Below are positions 18,872 to 26,366 of a stretch of 64,000 bases of DNA, one piece after another (the stretch's first letter is position 1; each line of letters begins with the position of its first letter). A program made the translations under genes and the position numbers. Source of the DNA: Lentimonas sp. CC4 (GTDB lineage Bacteria; Verrucomicrobiota; Verrucomicrobiia; Opitutales; Coraliomargaritaceae); contig NZ_CACVBO010000002.1 in the NCBI RefSeq assembly GCF_902728235.1, positions 372,001 through 436,000 on the forward strand, read 5' to 3'. The notes under the pieces are model-generated. The model saw nothing but the letters and a program-made list of their open reading frames with translations, made no database searches and was not told the DNA's origin.

Positions 18872-20935
18872 TTATTTTGGGAATGATGCCCTCATCAGTC
18901 GATTGCGTCGACGTAGTTTTATGATGACTGCGGTGCCTCCTTCATGGGGGCTTTCAACTTGGATGGTGGCTCTAAGAAGTTTTGCCCTGCGTTGCAGTGA
19001 AGGTGGGGGCTGGTGGTGTGTGTCTTGGGATAATCCTTTGCCATTGTCAATGATCGTGAGTTGGATCTGCTTGGGGCTCGCGGATAGAAATGTAGTGACT
19101 TTGGTCGCACCAGCATGACGGCAGATATTGATTAGGCACTCTTGGTAAAAAAGCACGAGGTCGCTGTGTCGTCTCGGGTTGATTTGCACGAGGAATTGTT
19201 CGCCGTCTAGTTGAATCTCGTGCGCCAGTCCGACCAGAATGCGTTCTGCAGTGCGTTTTAGATCATCAGGAAGATGCACGTAGAGTTCGCTGGAGCTTTG
19301 AATATCCGAGACATAACGTATCGCTTTGCTGGTTCGTTTGATGACGGTTTGAATCCGTTGCGTTAACTGGTTGACCTCTTTTGGGAGTTGCTCCGATCGC
19401 TTGGAAATGAGCTGAGAAGTCAGGTTGATGGTATGTAGGTTGGCGCCAATCTCATCGTGTATATCCGCAGCAAAGCGTTGCCTCACGGCGGCCAGTTGGC
19501 GGCGGTGACGCATCCGCTCGATGTATACAATAATGAAGATGCTGACTGTCAGCACCGTGGCCAAGTAGATGAGCCACTTGAGGGTTTGCCTTTGTTTGGT
19601 ATAGCGACGGGTGATTTCGCTGGTCACTTCAGTGCGTTCGAACTCTAGGTCGTGGCGTTCGGCTAATTGTGACATCCACTCACGGACGGATAAAATTGCG
19701 CCGTAAAAGTTATGGCCGTCAGTCAGCGACGCGAGGTCGCGTCCCGGGCTTGTATGGATATTAAGCGCTTTGAATGGCTTGTTGATGGCTACGTTTGCTC
19801 CCTTTGAGAGTAATTCGATCTCGGCAAAGCCAATGTTAGAGCTATCTGGAGCATCTAGTGACATCGATGCAGATGGCTTCTCTAATTGGGCAAGGGGATT
19901 CAACGAGCTGTTCGAAAGTGTGTCCTCCGAGGCGTCCGGGGGCGTCGAGATGCGTAGATAGCGATAAGACATTTCAGGGAACCTCCACATCCAGATCGGG
20001 CCGCTTTCGTTGAGGCTTCGCTGCTCGGTTTCAAGCAGCAACACCGCCTCGGAAAAATCATTCCGATTGGAACCTTCAATTTTGATCTGATGCGGCATGC
20101 CGTAATCCCCTGCAAGGTTGGTCGGCACGGTGTCGCTAGTCTCCATGATGTGGAAGTTTACCTGGGATAGCGGATACGTATGCTCCAAATCAATGATGAG
20201 GGCAGGGGCTTTGGTGTGGCTTCCTTGATAAGCGATACTTTGTCGCCCGATGGCGGCATCCATCAGAAAGGGTGTATGCCCATCGGTGAGATACTCTTTG
20301 CCCCATGCGTCGGAGTTTGATTTCTGATTGGAAGATGATGAGATTGGCCGATGCAGTGCTACATTTTCATCACCGCTAAAGACCATGATTTCTGATAGTT
20401 GCAGGCAAAAGTTTCCGTCAAAGTCTCTACGCGTTAGTTGTGTGGCTTCTACCTGTATCCAAGATGCTGTGATCGGTTCGATCTTCATCGCAAGCGGGGC
20501 AATTCTGGGCAGAGCCCCTGCGTCCGCATGGAAGCTGCCGACCAAGCGCCCCTGGCGATCATCGTCCGTTCCCGCCCAAATTCGTAACTCCTTCGGAAAT
20601 GCGTCTGCATGGAAGTCGGAGTGTGCATTACGACTTAGGGTGGGGGCTAGTATGACTTCATCAATCACACGAGGTTCTCCGAGTTGAATATCGATCCATT
20701 CATGGCGGTCGCTGCTAGGGACGCTGAGCGATCGATACCCGATGGAGCCGCTGCCACTGCGTAGGCTTAAGTGCGCCACGTCCTCTAGTCGCGCGTCGAT
20801 TGCGGCCAGCCGCTGCTCTAACTGAGAGAGTGAGAATGCTTCATGCGAGTCTTCCGCTTTCGCAAATCCGCTCGCCGCCGACAGCATGCCGGCGATGAGT
20901 AGATAAAGAATCGTGAATTCGGGATAGCGCATCAA
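18872..20935 (-). CDS. Membrane sensor histidine kinase with discoidin-like ectodomain
   Basis: The 687-residue protein has a signal segment, a ~425-residue extracytoplasmic part and one membrane span near residues 452-472 (LIYLATVLTVSIFIIVYI). The phospho-acceptor His of DIHDEIGANLHT lies near residue 487. The ATPase domain has FYQECLINICRHAGATKV as its N box (~600) and IDNGKGLS (~630). This is the HisKA_3/NarX-type layout that pairs with LuxR-type regulators, as in the next gene. The ectodomain reads as two F5/8-type (discoidin-like) beta-sandwiches: WIDIQLGEPRVIDEVILAP and LIIDLEHTYPLSQVNFHI are typical strand pairs, and EIELLSKGANVAIN ends the second. Such folds usually bind sugars, so a polysaccharide sensor is inferred. 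Confidence 0.88.
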   Translation of the reverse strand: MMRYPEFTILYLLIAGMLSAASGFAKAEDSHEAFSLSQLEQRLAAIDARLEDVAHLSLRSGSGSIGYRSLSVPSSDRHEWIDIQLGEPRVIDEVILAPTLSRNAHSDFHADAFPKELRIWAGTDDDRQGRLVGSFHADAGALPRIAPLAMKIEPITASWIQVEATQLTRRDFDGNFCLQLSEIMVFSGDENVALHRPISSSSNQKSNSDAWGKEYLTDGHTPFLMDAAIGRQSIAYQGSHTKAPALIIDLEHTYPLSQVNFHIMETSDTVPTNLAGDYGMPHQIKIEGSNRNDFSEAVLLLETEQRSLNESGPIWMWRFPEMSYRYLRISTPPDASEDTLSNSSLNPLAQLEKPSASMSLDAPDSSNIGFAEIELLSKGANVAINKPFKALNIHTSPGRDLASLTDGHNFYGAILSVREWMSQLAERHDLEFERTEVTSEITRRYTKQRQTLKWLIYLATVLTVSIFIIVYIERMRHRRQLAAVRQRFAADIHDEIGANLHTINLTSQLISKRSEQLPKEVNQLTQRIQTVIKRTSKAIRYVSDIQSSSELYVHLPDDLKRTAERILVGLAHEIQLDGEQFLVQINPRRHSDLVLFYQECLINICRHAGATKVTTFLSASPKQIQLTIIDNGKGLSQDTHHQPPPSLQRRAKLLRATIQVESPHEGGTAVIIKLRRRNRLMRASFPK

Positions 20936-20982
20936 TGGCTCTTCGTGTGATGACGTGTAGAGATGTTTAGCCCACTTTCAAA

Positions 20983-21020
20983 AGGTATCCATGTCAACGC
21001 TACGTGCGTATTTATATACG
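20983..21020 (-). promoter_or_regulatory. Possible palindrome promoter of the first kinase operon
   Basis: On the minus strand the short palindrome CGTAT-ATAA-ATACG (21007-21020) runs into ATACGC as a -35-like element, followed after 17 bp by ATACCT. The geometry matches the other palindrome promoters, but the arms are only 5 bp and the -10 is poor, so this is the weakest member of the set. Confidence 0.35.
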
Positions 21021-21060
21021 GAAGAAAGTAGGGTCGTGTATTTCTAGTTGGTCGGAAGAG

Positions 21061-21112
21061 GCTGCCCCCCCTAAAAAAGGGGGCAGCCAAATGTCAGGGA
21101 AAATGCTAGAGT
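21061..21112 (+). promoter_or_regulatory. Palindrome promoter for PEP-CTERM gene 21164
   Basis: Perfect 9-bp arms GCTGCCCCC and GGGGGCAGC at 21061-21087 around a 9-nt centre, GCAGCC (21083-21088) at the -35 position, an 18-bp spacer and TAGAGT at 21107-21112. The flanking base changes in the arms are compensated (GCTG/CAGC here versus CTA/TAG at 23528), which supports selection on symmetry. Confidence 0.62.
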
Positions 21113-21163
21113 GTTTTGCTTATATGGGGTGTTGCACTGCTTCCCTGTCTATAAATAACCGTA

Positions 21164-21829
21164 ATGTTTGAAGTGAAGAGACTCAACAAACCCACATCCC
21201 TCATTTGTTTTCTAGTCGTCGGCTTGATGGCGACTGTCTCCCACGCTGCCACCACCATCGCGCTATTTGATTTCGAGAATCGTTCGAACCGTTACGAAGA
21301 TTCGGCTCGCGTATTATTCGTTACGGATCTGGTGGGGGCGGGCGTGCAAGCCAACTCAATTCCATCGCCCGCTCTGGACTTCTATCACGGCACGACTGGA
21401 GGTATGAATTCTGACATATTAAGGCGTTCGGGAGAGACGGGTATTGTCACATGGACGACGCAGGGGCGCGCGGGAGAAGTGGTTCGCTATGAAAGTGTCT
21501 CTGCCTCCTTTGGCACCAATGGCAGTCGTTTTACACCCTCGTTATCGTATCAAATAGGCAAGGGTGCTGTCATTGATGTTGGGACAGGTAGCCAGCCAGC
21601 GCCGAAAACATTCGATCGGCAGACATTTGATTTCCCGCCTTTTTCCACCGATGAGACGGTCACATGGTCGCTCATTTGCAATCGCGTCGTGAGCGGTAGT
21701 CCTGACCGCCTGCGATTCGATGACTTGACCGTTAAAGGTGCTTATGTCGACATTCCCGAGCCTAGTAGCTATACACTGCTCGCCGGTCTGATGGGTCTGA
21801 GCTACGTGATGGTGCGCCGACGCAGCTAA
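21164..21829 (+). CDS. PEP-CTERM surface protein
   Basis: The 221-residue protein has an N-terminal signal (ICFLVVGLMATVSHA) and the sorting tail IPEPSSYTLLAGLMGLSYVM with VRRRS at the end. The body begins TTIALFDFENRSNRYEDSA and closes with PDRLRFDDLTVKG, a layout often seen in PEP-CTERM proteins with a jelly-roll-like domain. No catalytic motif is seen. It has its own palindrome promoter and is transcribed away from the kinase operon. Export and exosortase processing follow from the tail; the biological role is unknown. Confidence 0.83.
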   Translation: MFEVKRLNKPTSLICFLVVGLMATVSHAATTIALFDFENRSNRYEDSARVLFVTDLVGAGVQANSIPSPALDFYHGTTGGMNSDILRRSGETGIVTWTTQGRAGEVVRYESVSASFGTNGSRFTPSLSYQIGKGAVIDVGTGSQPAPKTFDRQTFDFPPFSTDETVTWSLICNRVVSGSPDRLRFDDLTVKGAYVDIPEPSSYTLLAGLMGLSYVMVRRRS

Positions 21830-21950
21830 GAACATTTCATATGCCGGGGGAGGGATATTTAAATACCTACCTAGCTGATTCACTGCCAAAATGGCGAATG
21901 ATCTAAGGCTGGGCTTCGAATGCCAACCAGCACCTTAAACTAATAATAGA

Positions 21951-22164
21951 TTAACCGCAGATGCACGCCGATGAACGCAGATCGATTGGTGCCTAAATTC
22001 ATTTAAAATCTGCGTCCATACCCGAATGCTACGAACTTAAGCAGCTGAATCGATAGTAGAAGCGTGCTTCCAGCCGCTTGTTTACTTGCATGAGCGGCAA
22101 GATGCCGCTGCTACTTTAGCTTAAGTTCGTGCCATTCCGTCCATACCCGTTCATCTGTGGTTAA
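21951..22164. repeat. MITE-like element with nested inverted repeats
   Basis: Outer ends TTAACCGCAGATG (21951-21963) and CATCTGTGGTTAA (22152-22164) are inverted repeats with one mismatch. An inner perfect 12-bp pair, ACGAACTTAAGC (22031-22042) and GCTTAAGTTCGT (22119-22130), encloses a further imperfect stem (CCGCTTG and TGAGCGGCAA). There is no coding capacity. It resembles a miniature, non-autonomous insertion, with the inner element possibly inserted in the outer one. Confidence 0.6.
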
Positions 22165-22308
22165 AAATACAGATCCCATGATCAGTTTAACCGTCAATGA
22201 ACATGACGTAGCAATGCCGGTGTATCGGGCACCATAACCGCATGGCGGTTAAAATCGTGTAGCGGCGTTCCTGAAATTACCCCTCCCATCGAATGTTCTT
22301 CACATTGT

Positions 22309-22354
22309 CCCCTTAAACGAGGGGGTAGACAGTTTCTTCGGAAATTGGTATCTT
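22309..22354 (+). promoter_or_regulatory. Palindrome promoter for PEP-CTERM gene 22423
   Basis: CCCC and GGGG(G) runs around TTAAACGA, then GTAGAC at 22325-22330, an 18-bp spacer with the shared GGAAATTGG end, and TATCTT at 22349-22354. The GTAGAC element and the spacer end match those at 23548 and 24889. Confidence 0.62.
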
Positions 22355-22422
22355 GTAGCTCTCTATTAGAGAGCATCGCTCTGTTACCCCTGGAAAACTA
22401 GTATCGAACTCAAAATACCTAT

Positions 22423-23202
22423 ATGAACAAACTCTACACAACTTTAACCGCTGGCCTGCTGATTGCAGGGATGGCGCAAGCTGCACTGGTCTCGGAGATC
22501 GATGGCGCCACAGCCGCGACTGATTGGAGCGATGAAGTCTTCACTGGCAGCGTCACCACCACTGTCAATAACTGGGGTATTAATGACAATTTCACCGATG
22601 CAAGCTTCGCCGGCACCACTATGAATCTCGGCAACGGAACCGCAGTGGCTAACCAGCCCTTTGTGAATTCAATAACGACGGGCGCCGACTTTACTGGAGC
22701 GACGTTTAATTGGAACCCGTATACACTCAATGGCGGGACACGCTTTAATATCTTCCGTAACGCCACTGCTGGAACAGGCACGGTAAACGCAGGGATGAAA
22801 TTTAATAATTCCATTTGGAACATCAATATCGCGGGCACATCGCTTAACACCCTTCAAATTTTTCTTGATGGTGCAGGATCGATCACTGCGGGCACTGCAG
22901 CAAATGCACTTGATATGTCCGGAGTTGATTTCAACTTCACTGGAACAACGTCGCTCTCTACGACTGCTGGAACTGCGATCATCGCTAACCTCAGTGAATC
23001 GACTGCCGGATTCGGTAATGGTGCGAAGTATGACACGGCCTTTACCACCAATAACTACGCTGCATTTGGCTATGGCGATGCAGCAGCGCTTGATACAGCC
23101 CTCCAAACTGCTGGTTGGCAAGTCGTTCCAGAGCCTAGCAGCTATGCATTGCTTGCGGGTCTTTTGGGCATGAGCTACGTGATGGTTCGCCGTCGCAAGT
23201 AA
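22423..23202 (+). CDS. PEP-CTERM protein with pentapeptide-like body
   Basis: The 259-residue secreted protein has a signal (MNKLYTTLTAGLLIAGMAQA) and a complete tail, VPEPSSYALLAGLLGMSYVM with VRRRK. The body is built of FxDASFAGTTMN and ADFTGATFNWN-like turns, reminiscent of right-handed beta-helix pentapeptide repeats. The same body, without the tail, forms the last ~200 residues of the sulfatase at 29321: both have NQPF..GADF-GAT, a GAKYD block and end with AGWQ-V. So this domain is used both as a surface-anchored protein and as an enzyme appendage. The gene has its own palindrome promoter and terminator. Its ligand is unknown. Confidence 0.84.
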   Translation: MNKLYTTLTAGLLIAGMAQAALVSEIDGATAATDWSDEVFTGSVTTTVNNWGINDNFTDASFAGTTMNLGNGTAVANQPFVNSITTGADFTGATFNWNPYTLNGGTRFNIFRNATAGTGTVNAGMKFNNSIWNINIAGTSLNTLQIFLDGAGSITAGTAANALDMSGVDFNFTGTTSLSTTAGTAIIANLSESTAGFGNGAKYDTAFTTNNYAAFGYGDAAALDTALQTAGWQVVPEPSSYALLAGLLGMSYVMVRRRK

Positions 23203-23240
23203 GACAATTTCATATCCCAAGGGGGGATATTTATAGGGGT

Positions 23241-23270
23241 AAGGCTGCACTTTCGGGTGCAGCCTTTTTT
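23241..23270 (+). terminator. Hairpin terminator after PEP-CTERM gene 22423
   Basis: AAGGCTGCAC-TTTCGG-GTGCAGCCTTTTTT: a strong perfect stem with a short loop and a T-run. The same hairpin closes the next two PEP-CTERM genes. Confidence 0.9.
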
Positions 23271-23527
23271 GAGCGCAGCGTAGAACACGGCAGGCTTAAT
23301 CCTAAAAAGAGTCGTTGAACCGTTAATATAAGATTAACGTGCATTAACGGTTTAAGGAATTGAACCTTAGCCGACTACCGAATCTAGGTTAATGACTCAT
23401 GCCTCTGGATTGGTCAGGGTTTTGCCCGCGAAGGGTCGCTAAGAAACGCGAAGTCATTTTTATCATCCAGTGAGATCACCGAAAAATTAGAGCCGATCGA
23501 CGTCTCTGTAAATAGAACATCTCGACA

Positions 23528-23577
23528 CTACCCCCCTAAACGGGGGGGTAGACGTATCTCGACGGAATTGGTATTCT
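23528..23577 (+). promoter_or_regulatory. Palindrome promoter for PEP-CTERM gene 23624
   Basis: Perfect 9-bp arms CTACCCCCC and GGGGGGTAG around TAAACG, GTAGAC at 23548-23553, an 18-bp spacer and TATTCT at 23572-23577. The leader is about 40 nt. Confidence 0.66.
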
Positions 23578-23623
23578 AGGGTTCGTTCTCCCCCTAAGTT
23601 ATAAATTACTGACTAACGGCTCT

Positions 23624-24532
23624 ATGCTACAAACCCCCGATAAACTCACCCTAGCACTGGCTTGCGCCGTTGTGCTTCCATGCTTCTCTCACGCCGCAAC
23701 ATACACTTGGATTAGTTCTGGTGGTGTCGGTCAAGATGGCGACTGGACCAACACCGCAAACTGGTCGGGTGGCACCGTGCCAGTGGATCGTATTGCTGGC
23801 ACTGGAAGTAATAACGGGCTTTCTTTCAATAATACAGACACAGTCATATTTGACGGAACCACCGCGCCGACCACGGCCAGCTTTCCCGGCCTTGGCGGAA
23901 CGACAGGGGGCAATGGCGATACGCCGACGATGGTTTTCAATAGCGGTGGCCCGTTCACTTTCGATTTCAACGGCCGTGAGAGTAGCCTTTGGTCGAACAC
24001 TGCTGGAACGCGCACAGTCTTTACGGTCGGTGATGGCACGGGCGGTGGCACGGAGGATGTGACGCTCAATCTCACTGGGTTGACTTTCATTAGTCGTCAT
24101 GCCACCGGAGCGACCAACAACTTTCTGGTCAACTCCGATGGGACGTTGAACTTCAACGCCGGCGTGGACTTTCGATACGGAACCACAACGGATCGCCTTG
24201 CGACCATTACGATTGCCGGAGGCGACGTCTCCTTTGCGGGCGGGTTGACCAATTTTACGGACAATACGGGCACTTATGTCGACTTCACTATAGTTGGTGG
24301 TTCGTTCTCTGCATTGTATAGCTCAACCGCAGGTGGTGGCTATGTCGACAAAGATGCGGTTGAAACCGCATTGACGGCGGGCACTAACTGGAAGAACAAT
24401 TTCGGTGGAACTTTCGAAGTCACTGAATCCGGCGGTGGCTTCACTGTGACCGCCGTTCCAGAACCTAGCAGCTATGCGTTACTCGCTGGCCTTTTGGGCA
24501 TGAGCTACGTGATGGTTCGCCGTCGCAAGTAA
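23624..24532 (+). CDS. PEP-CTERM surface protein, beta-helix type
   Basis: The 302-residue protein has a signal MLQTPDKLTLALACAVVLPC..SHA, a body opening with ATYTWISSGGVGQDGDWTNT and ANWSGGTVP, and a complete VPEPSSYALLAGLLGMSYVM tail with VRRRK. The W-x-x-xx-NWS-G-xxP opening is the usual start of verrucomicrobial and planctomycetal beta-helix surface proteins of the autotransporter-like repeat type. A related opening is seen in the 1217-residue protein at 11502 (ASNWSGDRLPG). It shares its promoter, signal peptide and 3' region with the gene at 24966 through the tandem duplication. Ligand or partner unknown. Confidence 0.84.
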   Translation: MLQTPDKLTLALACAVVLPCFSHAATYTWISSGGVGQDGDWTNTANWSGGTVPVDRIAGTGSNNGLSFNNTDTVIFDGTTAPTTASFPGLGGTTGGNGDTPTMVFNSGGPFTFDFNGRESSLWSNTAGTRTVFTVGDGTGGGTEDVTLNLTGLTFISRHATGATNNFLVNSDGTLNFNAGVDFRYGTTTDRLATITIAGGDVSFAGGLTNFTDNTGTYVDFTIVGGSFSALYSSTAGGGYVDKDAVETALTAGTNWKNNFGGTFEVTESGGGFTVTAVPEPSSYALLAGLLGMSYVMVRRRK

Positions 24533-24570
24533 GACAATTTCATATCCCGGGGGGGATATTTATAGGGGAT

Positions 24571-24601
24571 TAGGCTGCACTTTCGGGTGCAGCCTTTTTT
24601 T
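24571..24601 (+). terminator. Hairpin terminator after PEP-CTERM gene 23624
   Basis: Same GGCTGCAC-TTTCGG-GTGCAGCC stem and T-run as at 23241, part of the duplicated block. Confidence 0.9.
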
Positions 24602-24868
24602 GCCTGCAGCGTAAAACACGGCAGGCTTAATCCTAAAAAGAGTCGTTGAACTGTTAATATAAGATTAACGTGTATTGACGTGCATTAACGGTTTAAGAAA
24701 TTGAACCATAGCCGACTACCGAATCTAGGTTAATGACTCATGCCTCTGGATTGGTCAGGATTTTGCGCGCGAAGGGTCGCTAAGAAACGCGAAGTCATTT
24801 TTATCATCCAGCGAGATCACCGAAAAATGAAAGCCGTTCGACGTTTCTGTAAATAGAACATCTCGACA

Positions 24869-24918
24869 CTACCCCCCTAAACGGGGGGGTAGACGTATCT
24901 CGACGGAATTGGTATTCT
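24869..24918 (+). promoter_or_regulatory. Palindrome promoter for PEP-CTERM gene 24966
   Basis: Identical in palindrome, GTAGAC (24889-24894), 18-bp spacer and TATTCT (24913-24918) to the promoter at 23528, as expected from the duplication. Confidence 0.66.
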
Positions 24919-24965
24919 AGGATTCGTTCTCCCCTTAAGTTATAAATCACGGACTTACGACTCCT

Positions 24966-25703
24966 ATGCTACAAACCCCCCATAAACTCACCCTCGCGCT
25001 GGCTTGCGCTTTAGCACTTCCATCACTTTCCCACGCGGCCATTGTGGTCACGGGCTATAAGGCAGAAACGGCCGATACAGCCGCCTTTCCATCCGGCACA
25101 ACGGGATTTATCGATCCCAGCTCAACGGATCTGGCGAATAACAACAACGTCGCTTTCGACAGTTTTACCCTAACCGGATTGACTGTTGGTCAGGCGAACA
25201 TCCTTACCGACGGCGCGGTGGGTGTTGGTAACAGCGGCACTGGTTTTAGAATTCCACTTGGAGCATCTGCAACGGATTCCTTCACTATCAATTTTGATAT
25301 TAGCACGAATACATTAGGATACGATATTACTAGTGTGAATACCTATGCGGCATGGACTGTCGCTGGAAGCGGACGAGCTAATCAGGGTTATACAGCGACG
25401 GTGTCTTTCGCGGATGGTATTACTTCAGATTTAATCATAGCAAGCGGAACGCACGAGAACAATGCTGCCCCGATCAATGTTTGGACTCAAGTGAGTATCA
25501 CTGAAGATACCACTGGTATTATTGCAAGTGGTGTGAAGTCGATTACCTTCAGTAACTTCGACGCCTCGAATTCTGGCGGAGACTCGCAATATCGTGAATT
25601 TGATGTGATCGGTGTGGCAACAGTCGTTCCCGAGCCTAGCAGCTACGCATTGCTCGCCGGCCTTTTGGGCATGAGCTACGTGATGGTTCGCCGTCGCAAG
25701 TAA
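24966..25703 (+). CDS. PEP-CTERM surface protein
   Basis: The 245-residue protein has signal MLQTPHKLTLALACALALPSLSHA, almost the same as that of the preceding gene, but an unrelated body: IVVTGYKAETADTAAFPSG, SFTINFDISTNTLGYDITSVNTY and VKSITFSNFDASNS, consistent with one beta-sandwich. The tail is VPEPSSYALLAGLLGMSYVM with VRRRK. The contrast between duplicated ends and different bodies suggests that body modules are exchanged between conserved export and sorting signals. No enzyme motif is visible. Confidence 0.84.
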   Translation: MLQTPHKLTLALACALALPSLSHAAIVVTGYKAETADTAAFPSGTTGFIDPSSTDLANNNNVAFDSFTLTGLTVGQANILTDGAVGVGNSGTGFRIPLGASATDSFTINFDISTNTLGYDITSVNTYAAWTVAGSGRANQGYTATVSFADGITSDLIIASGTHENNAAPINVWTQVSITEDTTGIIASGVKSITFSNFDASNSGGDSQYREFDVIGVATVVPEPSSYALLAGLLGMSYVMVRRRK

Positions 25704-25725
25704 GGTTCACTCAAGTTTAGTATTT

Positions 25726-25756
25726 AAGGCTGCACTTTCGGGTGCAGCCTTTTTTC
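25726..25756 (+). terminator. Hairpin terminator after PEP-CTERM gene 24966
   Basis: Third copy of the GGCTGCAC-TTTCGG-GTGCAGCC hairpin with a T-run; the surrounding DNA beyond the stem no longer matches the other two copies. Confidence 0.9.
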
Positions 25757-26280
25757 GTCCTGAAGAGTGGGCGCGCTCAGTCGCGTTCCGCGACGCACCA
25801 CGTGGTTCGAGCGCGATAGTGGCGGTTATTTGTATAGGTGCTTTGGCTCTGCCGCGTAAAACGCTTCGCTCACGCGGCAGGCTGGTTTTCTAATCACCGA
25901 TTTCACCGATAGACACAGATCTAAAGCACCGCAGCTTCACAGGACTTGAGACGCCAGGATTCCGTCGGTTCTGTTCCCTTAGAGGGCAGCAATCATCAAC
26001 AGTCATCCTAGTAATCGACGATGAACTTTCTTTCACATGCGTCGGGCTGGATAAGCATTACATTAGCGTAAATAAGCCTGCCGCGTGGGACGAAGTCCTT
26101 TACGCTGCGGTTCCCAGCTATGCTGGGTCTGTGCGGTTTCCGGAATCGGAGAAGAGCACTCAAAATGCCTTTAATTGATCTAGCTAGCGTAAATTAGAGG
26201 AGACAAAGATGTGTATGAGGATCTTCCAGTGCATAAAGCCTTCGCGTTTCTTCGCGTCCCTTCGCGGGCAAAAAAATACA
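25757..26280. other. Gene-free stretch with several interspersed repeats
   Basis: About 520 bases without a credible gene. Perfect stem CTGCCGCGT/ACGCGGCAG at 25849-25880. CACCGATTTCACCGATAGACACAGAT near 25897 is of the type often interspersed in these genomes. The TTCGCGTTTCTTCGCGTCC stretch near 26240 is the inverse of the CGCGAAGGGTCGC element seen at about 23428 and 24768. These look like decayed miniature elements. Confidence 0.5.
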
Positions 26281-26285
26281 GGCAT

Positions 26286-26332
26286 CCCCCTTGTATGGGG
26301 GGGTATACAACGCGAGGGAATTGTAGTAATAT
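26286..26332 (+). promoter_or_regulatory. Palindrome promoter of the GH141/sulfatase operon
   Basis: CCCCC (26286-26290) and GGGGG (26299-26303) around 8 nt, GTATAC at 26303-26308, an 18-bp spacer ending GGAATTGTAG and TAATAT at 26327-26332. The leader is about 30 nt. It links this catabolic operon to the PEP-CTERM genes through the same operator type. Confidence 0.63.
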
Positions 26333-26366
26333 CACACGTTTATAAAGAATATATAATTTCACGACT

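Larger units (their letters stand above)
23126..23700 (+). repeat. Direct repeat, copy 1 (PEP-CTERM tail to next signal peptide)
   Basis: Nearly identical to 24456-25036. The unit runs from the PEP-CTERM tail of one gene through its terminator, ~350 bases of intergenic DNA and the palindrome promoter into the signal peptide of the next gene (MLQTPDKLTLALACA here, MLQTPHKLTLALACA in copy 2). The mature parts of the two genes are unrelated, so the repeat behaves as a shared frame into which different bodies are placed. Small indels separate the copies. Confidence 0.8.
24456..25036 (+). repeat. Direct repeat, copy 2
   Basis: Second copy of the block at 23126, with about a dozen substitutions and a short insertion (GTGTATTGACGTGCATTAACGG replacing the shorter form). 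It includes the TTTGC(C/G)CGCGAAGGGTCGC stretch that also appears, on either strand, near 26240 and 63080, so that piece is a wider interspersed element. Confidence 0.78.

Noticed and set aside
23521-23577. Sigma-54 promoter, as known for PEP-CTERM regulons in Proteobacteria
   Set aside because: No GG-N10-GC element at these starts; the spacing fits a -35/-10 type promoter with an overlapping palindrome.
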